Shown: one piece after another, positions 35,234-48,363 of the stretch
Numbering within the stretch: position 1 is the first letter of the stretch
How the letters are laid out: each line of letters begins with the position of its first letter
Origin: Udeniomyces pyricola
Lineage: Eukaryota; Basidiomycota; Tremellomycetes; Cystofilobasidiales; Mrakiaceae
NCBI GenBank assembly: GCA_039545295.1
Contig: BCIK01000015.1
Span: forward strand, 644,733 to 708,732
Direction of reading: 5' to 3'
DNA length: 64,000 nt
The notes under the pieces: generated by a model
The model's input: the letters and a program-made list of their open reading frames with translations, nothing else
Database searches by the model: none
Told to the model about the DNA's origin: nothing
Translations under genes and position numbers: made by a program

Positions 35234-38200
35234 TCAGAGATCGAGATAAGGCAAGTATGCAAGGCAGGCCAAAGACTGGACAATGTCCAGCTTTGCGATG
35301 AGTCGACCTTTTGATGTAGAACGTACGATAGCGAGCAAACGATCGAGTTCCTTGGGGTCGAGCACTGGACCTCCTCGAGAACCGTTCGAAGAATCGATGC
35401 CGTTGGCAGTGGTCGGGGCAATTGACGCAAGGACAACATTGGGTGGAGCATTGTCTGCCAGATGAGCCTGCTTGTGGTCGCTGTCTTCCTCGTCGGCTTC
35501 TACGGGTATTGTCGAAACCGATCCTGAAGTCGAAGCGATCGAGAGAGCCTCATAGGAAGCAGCATCGTTAGATGGGTTATTTAAGTTGTGTTGATTGGCG
35601 CTCGGTAAGCGGAGCGTGATCCTTTTCGGAAGAGACGCGTCGTTGGACACGCCAATCACCTGTGGCATTGACGAAGTTGGCGATCCGCTTTGCGTAGACG
35701 ACTAAGAACAATATTGGGGAAAGGCAGCTTGAACAAACATCAGCGACATATTCTGGCTAGCGAAAGCAAGACGACCAAACGAGCGTTGTCGGCACTGACG
35801 ATTGCCGATGCGTTGGGGGTAGCATAGAATGGCGAGGAGGCCCTCGGATACGACAGTCCGGCCTCATTGGTAGGATTGAGCGACGAGGCAATCTAAAATC
35901 GCGGTAAAGGTTTGTAGCATGCCACAGTCAGCACATACTCAAAGGGAGTTTCGATCGACAGCACGTGATCAACCATGAGACGTACTGTGAGAGCAACCCT
36001 TGGAGGCAGCCTCAAAACTGGGATAGGCGTGTCGTCAATGACCGTGTCCGAGGCTGGACTAGATCCAAGCGAAGTCAAGGGCGACATGGATGCTGATCGA
36101 TCGAGGTGGGTTCCGTGAGCAGGTGGGTGGTAGGCTGAGGCCGCAGCTGGAGGGGCGGCTATCGGGCTAGGATTGTCCGTGTCTGCGGGTGCATCGTTCT
36201 TGAAAGTAACAGGTGCGAGACCAAGGACCTTGGACCAGAAGTCGAGCCGGATCGTACTCTCTGGTACACGATACTTTTTCGCATTGATGACGACTTCTTC
36301 ATACTCGACAGGCTCATGGACGGATTCAGGCGCAGAGGAGATGACCTCGATGTTTCCGTTGTTGCGTTGAAAGGGCTTAGTGATAGTCTTGGTTGGTAAA
36401 CCGGATTTAGGCATGCGGGGTTTGGTCTGTACAATGTTAGGACAACGAGCATTGAAAGGTCAACGGCGGTCGGTCATCAGTGGTCCAAAACCGAACGTCT
36501 TGCATCAAACGACCCAGGAAGAGGGGCCCATGAGTCACACGTACAAAGACATGGTCGATGTGGTTCGGACACATCCATTTTTGAGTCGGCATAGGCAAAT
36601 TGGCAAGTGGTGGATCAAGGCAGTCGTAATGCCAGCTGAGAGCGCAATAGTCGCATGAGATGATAGGACGACCTCTTGATGCTTCCACACCAAGGGACCC
36701 AGAAACAACAACAGTCTTCACGGCATTTGTTCCCGCAAGAGGGGCAGCCGAGCCGCCACACTGGTAACAGAGGGCAGCACCGCCCTTGGCATCCTTAAGG
36801 GTAAATGGGTCTCGGTCCTCGGCAAAGCCCTTGCGGCTGAAAAGAAGGAGGTGAAGATTGCAGTGTGAACAATCCCACCGAGTAGTCAGATGGACTGCCT
36901 CGTCTCTCACAAGAACACGATAGATGCATATCAGAAGCCAAAGTTTTAACGTACTCAATCTTGAGTGGTCGGGTCAACTCGGTATTGATGAACGCGCCAG
37001 TTTCGGATGTCGCCACTAAAGATTCCAGCCAGATTAATTGAATCAGACATCCGAGGTCCCAGTACGACAACGCACAGGAGAAACAGTGTACTGGACATGA
37101 ACTCTCACCTCCTCTGAAGTTGGTACGAATCTCAACAGGTAGCTGGTATTGGATGGGATTGACGGTCTGCACCCGCCGAAGGAGAGGTCCGAAAATGTTG
37201 CGAGGTTGTCTAGGAATCTCAACCTTGAGCTGAAGAGAGTCAGGACAAACGCAATGCCATCGGTACCAGGTCAAAACCACGTCAGCAAGTCAAGTGCGAA
37301 CTGAATGGATAAGGATATATGTGCCTAATTTAACGAACCTTGCGGATCTTGCAATCGGTACAGTACCACTGATCCTCGGGAACTTCGTCAATGGTGAGAG
37401 GTGGTTCGAGGCAAGAAAAGTGAAACGACCGGGGACAGCCATCGCAGCAAAGGAACCGACCGACACCATTGCAACAGTCGCAGTAGTCGTTGTTGAGCTG
37501 GGAAGTGCGACATGCAAAGAGGGAGGAGGTGGTGGTGGTGGAGGAGTGTTAGATACGATGTCATGATTTCGCGTTGAAGTGCTTATCAATACGGCCTGGC
37601 CGCGGCAGACTGTGAGAAACACCGTACGATATCTTGACTGCCCGAATCGCTGTCGACCTCGCGGCCTTTGCCCTTGTCAACGAGGCCCAGCCCGCCACCT
37701 GCGGCACTCCGTCGTCCATGCCCAGCGACGCCAACTTTCTTGGTTGTTGCCGTTCTTCCTGCTCGACCTTTGGCTGTGCCCGTCGGCTTCGCTGCCGTTG
37801 CTGGCGAAGCCTTTGGGGTGGCGACTACAGACTTGTGCAATCCGTTGGACGGCAGGCGGATTCGAATCACGTCGCCAGTGAGAGAATCTCCCTGCGGTGG
37901 AGCGCCGGTCGAAGTCGAGGCTGCTGACACGGATGAGGATGGTGGAACAGATCCAGGGGAAGTCGTGGCGGATGTGAGAGAATCGGATGGAGGAGGGTTG
38001 AAGATGTCGAGCGACGAGTTGCGAATGGGTTGTTGAAAGAACGCGCCTGGCACTGTGGCCAACTGGTTGGGATTGAGTGGCGTAGCGCGTCTCGGTCGCG
38101 ATACGAGTGTGTACCCTTTGCCAGTAGGTCTGTTTGTAGGCAAGGGGAACGGATTGATCCACAGGAGTGTGAGGGATCGGCCAATTTCGAAGCAGGGGGA

Positions 38201-38773
38201 TGGGTGACGCGTCAGGACGTGGTGTTGACAAACAGGCGGCAATCCAGAACAGACACGAAGTTGGGCCAGCAAGGAAGTATTATTCAAGTGAGAGTAGAGC
38301 AGTATGTGCATGGTCAGCATATATATTACTATGTTTAAGCTAGAGCTGAAGATATATATTGACACGAAAGAACACCCTGAATCGAGCCGGTCAACGTACG
38401 TAAACTCGTCGTCATTGGCAGCCTTAGTACTCTTTTTGGCCCCCCCTTTCTTGCCAGCACCAACCCGTTTCTTAGCTGACGCTGTTGCTGGACGTTTAGA
38501 TTCGTCAGCGACGGACGAATCGTCACATGGACGTTTGAGAGGATTGTCGGACGGAACGCTGATGGCGTCGAGGGCTGAGTCGTCGGTGTGATGGTTCATG
38601 TCGTGTGCGCCTTGCTGATCAGAGAAATCAGGCGGATCAAGGTCCGAGGTTGGAGGCTGGGTACGAAGGGTCCGTCTGAGAGCCAGTGGCGTGGTAACTC
38701 GAGAGGGTGAGGTGTTGAGAGAAGGCTCAGGCGGTGGAGGGAAGGTGAGCGGCTTGAGCTGATAGACGTCCAT
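35234..38773 (-). CDS. rco1: Rco1-like double-PHD subunit of the Rpd3S deacetylase
   Basis: Nine exons (38773-38400, 38129-37628, 37497-37339, 37223-37109, 37015-36955, 36836-36545, 36426-35935, 35892-35800, 35701-35234) give 851 residues. PHD1 (about 295-345) reads [28 protein letters not shown] and WYCTDC. It is followed by [19 protein letters not shown], a segment also seen in Rco1 and human PHF12. PHD2 (about 425-500) has [27 protein letters not shown] and KWMCPNH. Rco1 links Rpd3S to H3K36-methylated chromatin to silence cryptic promoters (family knowledge). The N-terminal 290 residues are low complexity. The last three exons lack recognised domains, and the donor at 35934 (GTGCTG) is weak, so the C terminus is less sure. 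Confidence 0.9.
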
Positions 38774-40028
38774 TTCGGGTGACTGTCGACTGGTACTCCA
38801 GTAGGGCTCGCTCGCAAAGGGCAACGGAAAGAAGCGGAACTTATAATTGCGGGGCGGTCTGAGGACGCGTAAGAATGTGCGATGGTAAGCTGGATGAAGC
38901 AAGGATGGTGGCGTTATATGTGTCAAGGTAGAAGGTTGTATGGCGAGTCGAGTTGAGCTATGGAACGATTCAAGGGGCAGGGCGATGAGGAAGGCGAAGG
39001 GGAAGGAAACGGCTGGAACTCAGGTAGCAGCAGGGCCCAGGGCGAGGAGTATCATGCTTCATCAAGCATTAAGTCAAGCCCTGTCGCAGCCGGGTGCCGG
39101 TAATATCGCCAGCTTAAATACGCATGTACATGTACATGTATATGTATATGTATGTGTATATGTATATACGCAAGGGCGCCTGCAGGACCTGCAACCCGAA
39201 CTGGTGATCGACTGGAGCAAGACGTTTGCATCAAAGGGCCGAGTACGTTCAGGTTGTATAACATCGATCATGACAATATACGTTTCCAACCGCTCGCTTT
39301 GTACGCGTTCCGCTTGGTTTCTTCTTTGCACGTCTTGTATCGATGGATCGATACTAGGAGTCCAAGGATGACCAGTTGACCTGCTAACCATATTGTGCTC
39401 CTGCCGATGCATCGACAGCCGGACCCTCTATAGCTGTACTACGTCATCCGACTCATGGTACCAATAAAGGATGAGGCCGCATATCTGTCATTTTGTCCAC
39501 CGAGTGTGTTTCATAGCATGATTGTGGGACCCATTCAGAGTGAGAGGAGAGACCCGTTGCACCAGACGAGTGACGAAGGACGAGCTGTCAACGCCAAAGT
39601 ATTCCATCCCCCTTTCCCCTTCTCCCCTTGTCGTGTGACGGCATTATCCTGTGTTCAAGGCATAGCCTAAGTTAACAACAATTCCTTGTAACATGCATGC
39701 CAACCTTTGAAAGGCAAGTATCACATGGCTCGTACTAGCACATCAGCACGGAAGGCACAGTCTGGCTGGAAACGTCAGCGAACAGTTGACCCTGCGACAA
39801 GGGCTGTGGACGCAGTGCGCCGTCAGTTCGGCGCGCTCAGGTTTCGGATACACATGTTTGTCTTGGTACATTTGATATCTAGAAATCAGAGAGAACCCAA
39901 TCAAGGACCGGACACGAGCAACAGAGGTATACGGATCAAGGTCAGTTGACCAAGCGCGCCCTCGCAGCAGATCGAGCAGCCGTTGGAGGTCCGGGAGAAC
40001 ACAGAAGGATGGACAACTGACCAAAGAT
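38774..40028. other. Intergenic, 1.26 kb
   Basis: No gene was recognised between the rco1 start and the stop of the TOM6-like gene. A degenerate TG/TA microsatellite (TGTACA/TGTATA units) lies at 39124-39169. Confidence 0.6.
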
Positions 40029-40487
40029 TTAGAACTGGGGAACGAGGTACTCTCCAAAGTTACGGGCAGCAATAATGGCGGCGACAAACGTGGCGGTCGA
40101 GACGGCGATCCTGTTAGGCAAGGAGAAGAAGAGCGAGTAGACGCGAAGCCAGACGCAAGCGAGGAGCGGGGGCGTGACGAATGGTTTGGTTTGGTTGATT
40201 AGACATGGATTGGGCACGATGGTAGATATGCATATGGGAGCAAGGAGACTGACATGATGTTGCCATCCCTGTACTCGGGGTTAGTGATCTGGGACCTCCA
40301 GAAGGCGGTGAAGAGACCGGTGGAGGGAGAGGAGGCGCCGTTGCCGATTTGTCTGTGAGCGAGGAAAGGGAAAGGCGAGAAGCGGGTCAATGGGATGGAT
40401 GGAAGGATGAGCAAAAGAAGACTTGGAGCAGGAGGGTGTGTGGAGATGGAGGCAGGAATGGAGGGCGCACTGCTTTCGTCCGGACAT
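40029..40487 (-). CDS. Small single-pass protein, TOM6-like
   Basis: Three exons (40487-40471, 40352-40254, 40110-40029) give 65 residues, MSGRKQQIGNG... ending in FGEYLVPQF. A short Ser/Gly-rich N terminus leads to TAFWRSQITNPEYRDGNI and then one hydrophobic segment (IAVSTATFVAAIIAA) and a short tail. Size and layout, including the PEx block before the membrane helix and the terminal LxPQ, resemble fungal Tom6, which stabilises the outer-membrane import pore. Similarity is judged by eye over a very short protein. It could be another tiny mitochondrial membrane protein. The first coding exon has only 17 bases. Confidence 0.6.
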
Positions 40488-41307
40488 GGGTTAGGTAAGT
40501 AAGAGGAAGAGACTAGGAATCAGGAGGGAGGGTCGAGGGAGGGAGGGAGGGATGATTGATGATTGATGATGCAAGGCGCGTGTGCTGGAGGAAGACTGGC
40601 GAGGGCGCGCGTCAGACAGATAAAAACGCGATATGTAAGCGCAGTTGAAGCGCCCTTGTGACGCCTACCCAACAACGTTACATAACGCATGGGAGATGCA
40701 GGACATGAGCTGGACCGTCTGCCTGCCAGCGTGCGTTCCCCTTTGGCCTGTGGCCACTTCGTATCATATATCAACACCCCTGCTCCCTCATCCCATCCGT
40801 ATATCCACCCTTCCCATCCTCCACTCCATTCATTGCTCCCCATCCACCTCTCCCACCGGTCTGGCTACACCTCTAGTCAACAGGGGCTTCAACGTCTCCA
40901 ACTCCTTCCGCCCTCGAGCACTCACTCACTCATATCGCTCACACACACACACACATACATATATATCTACCTCACCTCCTATCAAGCCCGCAGCAAGTAA
41001 GTCACAGTCATCCATCCCGTCCTCCAGGTTCTCTCTTTCTCTTTCTCTCCCTCACTCTACCTTGATCACGAGCGTCTTTCGAAGCGACGATCCCCTTCAG
41101 AGCCATTGGATCCCCTCACTTATTCTGCTCCACCCGGGATCCAGAGCCCGTCCACATCTCTAGCCCATAGTACGCGCGTGTTTGGACACCCTTCGAGTCG
41201 ATTGTGCAATGACTGATCATCGACAACGTCCTCGCCCTCTTGCTCCAACCCATCGATTTCTCGCTCACCCATACAGCCTTCACTCGTTCAGCGACCGTCT
41301 CGCTACA
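40488..41307. promoter_or_regulatory. Divergent intergenic region TOM6-like/ATG4
   Basis: The tract is CT-rich toward ATG4, with a CA run at about 40941-40955 and GGGA/GATT short repeats near 40529-40566. An upstream in-frame ATG at 41209 could extend ATG4 by 33 residues. Confidence 0.5.
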
Positions 41308-44300
41308 ATGGATACCCAATCTACACTGACGCACGATTCGTCCTCATCCTCTGCCTCTGTCTCTTCAACGGTCCCTCCCCGCGCTCACGTTCACGCCCCA
41401 GCCCTCTCCCGAACCAGCACCTCGTCCACCCACTCGTCCGTACCCTCCCGACGTTCCTCTCACTCACACGCCCGCTCGCCTTCTCCAAGCCTTGTTTCTC
41501 GTCCGTCCTATCAGTCGTCCCACTCGACTTCAACAACAGCGTCCTCCCAATCGGCAAGCTCCCATAAACTCCCCAAGTTTCTCCGCAAGGATCGCGATCG
41601 CAAGCCAAACAAGGCTCTATCAACGGAACTCCCCGCCGCCAGAAAAGCAACCCGATCACGCTCCACAGATCGTGCAGCATACAGGACGGGAACTGAAGAA
41701 CAAGTGTTCCCATCCGCGCCAGCAGGACGAATCGAATCAGGTCCTAGCACCAGCTTGATTGCCGACTCGTCCCATCTCTCGCCTCCTCTCGAGTCAGATG
41801 GTTTCCAACCTATCGAGCCCTCGTCACCCGCTTTACTTTGTTCGGTGTCAAGCCAAGCCTACCCCCATCCATCCCATCTGTCTTCGACGAAATCAACGAA
41901 AATCGGCCGGAGCCGCACATTAGTCCGCAAGATCTCAAATTCACGTCTGTTCTCCCATCAAGAGGCCTCCCGATCGGCATCCACCTCGCCTTCCATCCGA
42001 GATGACGCCGCTACAAACTCGCGTCTCTCAGAGGACGCCCTGGAAACGGATGGAGAGTACAACCCTGACGCAGATCCCATGATCGTCGTCGACCCACCAC
42101 CGAGCTTGCCGTCTGCCGCTGCTCTCACTACCAGGACGCGTCGGGCCACCTCGTCCCCAACATCGAGCAAGCGATCAGAATCCTCCTCTTCAACCCGACC
42201 TAGATCATCTGCAAGCCATTCGAATCCACCCGTACCGGGAGAATCTCTCTATCAGCATCCCAACGGATCGTCCAGCCGCCTAGGCGACATTGCCTCGGCC
42301 ATCCCGACCCGATTAGGTGGTTGGCTCTCGAATCTTCTCCCCTCTCAACAGTCAACCCAAACAATAGAGGGACAGCCTGCCTCAACTCATTCATCCGCCA
42401 TGAATACCCAGCAACAGCCCGCTAGCTTTTCCTCAGTTTCGTATCCGATCCCTCCCTCACTCCATGCCGGTCAACATCGCTCGAACCCGGCGATTCAATC
42501 ACCCCCACGAGCTCAGCGAAGCATGCTTGCGGCTGCCCGGGAAAAGGGGGCCATCATGCGCTATCTCCTCGACTCGGATGCCAACAAACCTGAAAGATGC
42601 GAGGACGATATCTGGCTGATGGGCTCATTACACGAAGGTTGGAGGCCTTCCCCTCGTCCTCCTATAACCGGCAGAAGCTCAGGCGCGCCGATCGATGTAG
42701 GACAGGACGACTTTGCGGAGGGTTCCATGGTTAGCGTACGTTTGAAGGTCACTTTCCAGGCTTCTCCCGCATTCTCTCACTCATCACTCACATTGATTTT
42801 CTATTTTTGATCGTGATACCGTTTCTACAGACGGTCGCCAAGGGTTCGGCTTCACCTCAGAAAAAATCGTCCAAGGGCTCTAGTAGCCTCACTCCTGCAT
42901 CGCCCAACAAGTTTACCAACCTCTTCTCAACCTCCAGTCTCTCCATTTCGCTCGGAGCTCGCGAATCAGATGACGCTTCCGCCAAAGATCGCAAAGGCAA
43001 GGATGAGGTCAAATGGCCTGAAGAATGTGTGTCTCACGTTCCCTTCCAACCATCGCTTGTCGGTTTAGTTATGGGTTGGCTGATTGACACATATCCCTTT
43101 CCCCCGTCATTATCATGAATATTTGCATCTAGTTTTCCTCGATTTTCAGTCCAGCATCTGGTGTAGTTATCGATCTCAATATGCGCCTATCATTCACCTC
43201 CCTCTTGAGCTACTCGTCCCCTACCCTAGTTCGTACGATTCGGATGGCCTCCCGCTTCCAGCCCTGGTCGAAGCCTCTCGCGCATCAAACGCGATTCAAC
43301 CTGTCATTCCAAGAAGTCAGAGTGGCTGGGGTTGGGTTCGAAGCGGAGAAGACAAGGGGTTGACGACCGACTCTGGATGGGGATGTATGCTGAGGACTGG
43401 GCAAAGTTTATTGGCGAACAGCCTGATCCACCTCCATCTCGGACGAAGTACGTATGCGTTCCACACATCTGCCTCTCACAGCTCACATCCTCTGACCTTT
43501 CTTTGGTGGTTGTCTCCGTCGTTGCAGGTTGGCGTCGACCTCTCGAGCCGCCTTCACCTTTGACTGCGAGCCCCAAAGAGCTTGCTGACTATGCAACTTA
43601 CGTTCGAATTGTTTCGTGGTTCATGGACGATCCTTCACCGTATGCTCCATTCTCGGTCCACCGGATGGCTCTCGTCGGCAAGCAGCTTGGCAAGGAGATT
43701 GGAGAATGGTTCGGTCCGAGTACAGCAGCTGGCGCCATCAGGTCAGTTTGTTCCTATGTATAATTAAGGACTAAACGCTAAAACCGATCGATGTCTCAGG
43801 CTTGAACTGACTCGGGACTGTTTATCTATTCTGGTTGCATCGTGTAGAACTCTTACGAATGCATTCCCGCACGCTTCCCTTTCGGTCTCGCTTGCTTCAG
43901 ACAGCGTCATTTTCCGGTCCGAAGTTTATGCGGCCTCGCAACTCATCGATAAGACCTCGAGTCACGACAAACCGAAGCCTCCATACCTCCAAGGACCATC
44001 GCCTATATGGGGAGGGAGGGCTGTGCTGGTTCTCGTCGGGATTCGACTTGGCCTTGACGGCGTCAATCCCATCTACCACGATAGCGTCAGAGTATGTACG
44101 ACGTCTCTTTTGTGTAAGATACTTGGAGTGATCCAGTTGAACTGACGTCTTGTATCACGTTACCCACGTTGCAGGATCTCTTCACCTTTCCCCAATCTGT
44201 CGGCATTGCCGGCGGTCGCCCATCGTCTTCGTACTACTTCCTCGGCTATCAGGCGGACTCCCTTTTCTATCTCGATCCTCATCATACGCGACCCGCTGTT

Positions 44301-45796
44301 CCACTCCGTCCGCCGCCCTACAGGACTGATCTAGAGGAAGAGGTCATCCTTTGCGAAGTCAGTGGCAACGACTCGGGGTCAGAAGCGGCTTCAGATCCTT
44401 CCTTGCATCTCCCTCGCCCTCATCCCGATCATCCTGCTCGCAGTCAACCTCTCCCACCGATTTCACCACACGTCGACGATGAGGGGGAACCCTTATCGTC
44501 CTCGCATAGCCTCGATGCGCTCAGCCTCTGGTACACGACAGCCTACTCGCCTCAGGCTCTTCAGACATTCCACTGCGATAAGGTTCGACGCATGGGCTTC
44601 AACCAACTCGATCCAAGCATGCTCCTCGGGTTCCTTTGCAAGGATGAAGCTGATTGGGAAGACTTTGTCTCGCGAGTCGCCAAGGTACAGCTGTGTTTCT
44701 CCTGCTATGAAAGCTGCGTCTGTTTGACGCGACGTACATTGGCATATGCGCTGAGCTAACTGTCACACACTTTTTACAGATGCCCAACGCCATCTTTTCT
44801 ATTGCCGAGGAGCCATCCAGATGGGACGAATCCGATGATATCGGATTGGAATCGTTCTCCGAAACTGACCCAGACGATGAAGATGTCTCGGTCGATTCTC
44901 CTACCTCTGACGATGGCGACCACGACAGCCACGACATCGACCTTATCGCGACCTCTCCCGAAGCAGGTTCGGATCTTCCGACACCCTTGAGGGACATTCC
45001 ACGCCGGTCGCTACAGTCACGTCGTCGGGAGAGTGTTTTGAGCATGGACGAAGAGGAAACCGAGCTTGAGGACGCATTCGTAAGCGCCAGCCCAGATGAG
45101 GACCGCGGGGCTGGGTGGGTGCAAGAGGTTCCTGCCGAGCTCGTGGAGAGAGCTGAGGGGCTTCCTGTCCCATCGCCTTCTGGTGACCCGACATCTGCCT
45201 CGCTTCCACGCCGGACTCCTCACCATGATGAAGAGGTGAAGGATCGTTTGGATCCCTCGCCTTCATCTCCTCGATCGACCCTCATCCCTTCACCTGTTCC
45301 CCGACCAGCCCCATCTCGAGCGTTGGGATCTGAATTCGAGCTCCTCGGCGAGTCAGATTGGACCGAATCTCCGCCTCCGCCAACACCTCCCATCCATCAT
45401 CAACGATCTTTGTCACTCTCGACGTCGCCCTCCTCACGGTCGTCCTCTGCTGACTCCCCACCTCCGTCTCCAACTCGACGCGTCGCAAGCTCAGTCCGTG
45501 TGCATAGCCCACGCTCGCCTTCCTCGGGTACTGTTCGAAGGCCAGAACGTGGCACGAGGAAGAAATATCCCATTACGGCCGATCGGGTGTCTGGTGAGCG
45601 CCATATTGAGGACGAGGCGGAATCAAACGAAATCGAGTTTCCAACAGATGGAGACGTCGTCGATCAAGATGGGTGGGGGAGTAAACCTGATTGGAGCGCA
45701 GTGCCCCGGGGTACTGGGGGGAGGAACGTGAGCGGCGTTACTTTGAAACGATACGAGGACGAGCAGAAGGAGGACAAGTACGGGGAGGAGCTATGA
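41308..45796 (+). CDS. atg4: Atg4 autophagy cysteine protease
   Basis: Seven exons (41308-42735, 42831-43026, 43133-43447, 43528-43741, 43848-44091, 44175-44684, 44780-45796) give 1307 residues from the ATG at 41308, or 1340 from 41209. Atg4 trims Atg8 to expose its C-terminal Gly and later releases lipidated Atg8 from membranes. The C54 peptidase core reads FLDFQSSIWCSYRSQYAPI, then TDSGWGCMLRTGQSLL with catalytic Cys626. It continues with VLVLVGIRLGLDGVNPIYHD, then SVGIAGGRPSSSYYFLGYQ and YLDPHHTRPAV with Asp833 and His835. It closes with GFNQLDPSMLLGFLCKDE and WEDFVSRVAK. A Ser/Pro-rich N-terminal extension of about 540 residues and a 330-residue acidic/Ser-rich C-terminal tail make it far longer than yeast Atg4 (about 500). 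Long Atg4 proteins are known in other basidiomycetes. Confidence 0.95.
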
Positions 45797-46414
45797 TGAT
45801 ATCGGTGGTCCTTTGTATGATATCTTTCTTCTGTCTCTCTTTTCTCTTCTTCCACCACTTCGTTTTCTTTGTTGGTTCTTTTTTTTTTTTCCTTCCTTTT
45901 TTACGTATCCATTTTGTAGCGGTTCCTTCCTCATGTGCATCTCTTCTCTCTTTGTCTCTTCCTCTGTGCTGCCCCTCTCTTTGTCTTCCCCTTTCTTTTT
46001 CTCTTCCTCTTGCTTCCTGTCGTCGTTCTTCAACATTCAATATCACCAAGTGCCTTTTTTGTCTCTCACTATATGCAGCAGTGGTCTACACTCGATTAAG
46101 TTCTCGTGTAGCAGAAGGTAGTCCTTGGATCCACTTGGGGGTCTCAGCGGAATTCATCATCATGGGCTCAAGGGGTTTCATGTGCACAGTCAGATGGGGT
46201 GTGCATGTCGATATGTTAGCGTCGAGACAGTTTGTCAACGCTTCAAATAAGGGCTGACTGGCCTTTTTATAACAGCCCATGCAAGGTGACGATCGATGAG
46301 GAAGAAGATGGGATGGGGGGGGGGGGACTGTGTAGTGATCGTTGGTTGAGATTCAAGATGGCCGATTGTGTTGAGCTGAGAGTATATACATTAGAAGAAG
46401 CGAGATGACGTTGA
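45797..46414. other. Intergenic between convergent 3' ends
   Basis: A very T-rich tract follows the ATG4 stop, and a poly-G run lies at about 46315-46326. No gene was recognised. Confidence 0.6.
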
Positions 46415-47861
46415 TCAGCTGACAGGATTCAGTCGACATCTTGGTAACATGAAACCGCAGACAAGTCCAGGAACATCAAGCTCACGATATGGTAAGGTCG
46501 TAGCAGAGATTTGTGGGGACCTCTTTCTTGGGGTGGCTTCTCCTTCTCCGAGAAGGACATCTTGATGCCTGAGACCAAGGCCGTCCATGCTCAATCGCAA
46601 TGGTGTCGTACTATCGACACGCTTCCCGTTTACGTCATCGTATTGATGACTTGTATCGTCGTCAAAACCGTCCTGTGTGACTTGGTTTTCAATTTCGGTC
46701 TCGTCCTCTGTATCATCCTCGTCCTCAGGATCTTCTTGGTCTACCAGCGACTGGGTTGAGGTGATGGAAGAAAGGTCTAGTGAATCAGTCGATGATGTGG
46801 ATACTGATGAACGGCGGTAGGGCGATGGAGCGGGAGGCGGAGAATGCGGGCGATTGACGTATGATGAGGTACGTCCATGGCTCGAGCTAGCTATAGATGT
46901 AGTTGCAGTTGAAGAAGCGAAAGGGTGAGAAGGTTGTTGGGTATTGGTTTCAAAGTGATCATCTAGCGCGGACTCGTCCTGTTCTTCAATGTCCTGCGAG
47001 AGGAGCGAAGACTCTGAAGGCGGCGGCGGTGAGCGCGAACGGGAGTCGTAACAAGCGATGAGTGGGCGCTGAGCAGAGTCTTCAGGGATGAGGATATGTG
47101 GACTGGGATGAGGCGAGTGGGAGGGCGAGAGCTCGGTCGTCGCGTCGGAAGCTGTAGTAGAAGCAGACGACGAGCGCTGACGCGACTTCTTGATCTTGGA
47201 AAAGAGCTTTTTGCCGCCGCGAATGGCAAGCGTGCCAATGTCTGGTACTTGTTCTCTAAAAAGGAGGGAGGAGAATGAACGATGGACGATGACGATCGAG
47301 AGTGAGCAAGGTTGAGAGGCGTGAAGAAAAGAAGGACGTCTGAGAACAACCAAAGAAAGAAGAAGGACGAGCTCACTGCGTTGAAGAGGCTTGGGAGCCG
47401 TGAGCAAACTGACGCTTATATGCCTCCCAATCCTCGTCAGTCATGGCCACATAGCGAACCTGCAATCAACACGCATCCTGGTCAGTTGAGGTCTGGTTCA
47501 GTGAAGAGGATCCCCCTCGGTGGCTGGCTATCGGGTTGACTGAAAAGGGTTGGGGCCTGACCTCGCCTTGCCTGGGCTTGGAGTTGGGGCCAGTCGGACC
47601 CTGGGCGATGAGCGAGCTCCGACTGAGCACGCCGATGCTGATGGAGCTACGTCTCGGCCGTTCAAGTGTGGCGGCGGGAAGAGGGGCGAAATTGATATGG
47701 GCAGGCAGCGAGACATCGGACAAGGCAGGCGAAGGTGGGGGGATGGACCTCCCATGCTCGTTGGGGTTGAGGAGGATGCCGGCGGTGGGGCGTTGTGCGG
47801 GCTGGGAGGAAGAAGAATGGGTGCGGAGGATGGATCGGCGGGTAGGGGGTTCGTTGATCAT
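46415..47861 (-). CDS. Ser/Pro-rich protein, unknown function
   Basis: Three exons (47861-47562, 47459-47377, 47255-46415) give 407 residues. The N terminus is MINEPPTRRSILRTHSSSS. One ordered-looking block, VRYVAMTDEDWEAYKRQFAH, is coded by the 83-nt middle exon, followed by GTLAIRGGKKLFSKIKKSRQ. The rest is low-complexity Ser/Pro/Asp sequence. A possible 46-nt terminal intron (donor gtgagc at about 46486, acceptor before 46440) would replace the last 22 residues with a short tail ending at 46429. I do not recognise a family; the AMTDEDWEAYKRQF block is the best handle for a search. Convergent with ATG4, divergent from the reductase gene. Confidence 0.65.
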
Positions 47862-48363
47862 TGGCGGTAGTGGATGGTGATGATGATTAATGATGGATGA
47901 TTAATGATGGATGATGATGATGAAGACTGATGATCTGGGGGAAGCTGAGTTTTGTGTGTTCCGGCCCAGAGTTGCCGGCTGATGATCGACTGATGAGTTG
48001 GCCGTACAAGATCAGTCAACGTGCAAAGCGCAACAGCTGATTAATGGTGTTACGTATGCGTATATATATATATAACTGTGTACGTAATAAAATGGACAAG
48101 ACAACGGTACGTTGGGCTGTGAATTAATATGGCACTGTGGAACATGTAAATGGCATTCATAATGCATACTCTACATGTCATATATACATATCAAAACCAA
48201 CGAATGAACACAACATGTACAGCATATATATAATATATACATCCATGGATAAAACCTGTTATATCCCATTCCCTCATGTACTCGCATTACCGACCCCCAA
48301 CATCGATCATCAACCGACACCTCATCATCCATTCACCCCCTCACCTCACCCACATCATCCCAC
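47862..48363. promoter_or_regulatory. Divergent promoter region, unknown gene/dienoyl-CoA reductase
   Basis: The tract contains ATG/ATC trinucleotide-like repeats (47877-47925) and several TATATA runs (48061-48073, 48225-48240). No specific factor site is called. Confidence 0.5.

Noticed and set aside
38130..38399. Possible additional exon in the first rco1 intron
   Set aside because: The interval is AT-rich with no conserved peptide, and direct splicing 38400/38129 keeps phase.
45738..46121. Frames on both strands after the ATG4 stop
   Set aside because: T-rich 3' flank translates as Phe/Ser/Leu or Lys/Glu repeats. There are no motifs or splice partners.
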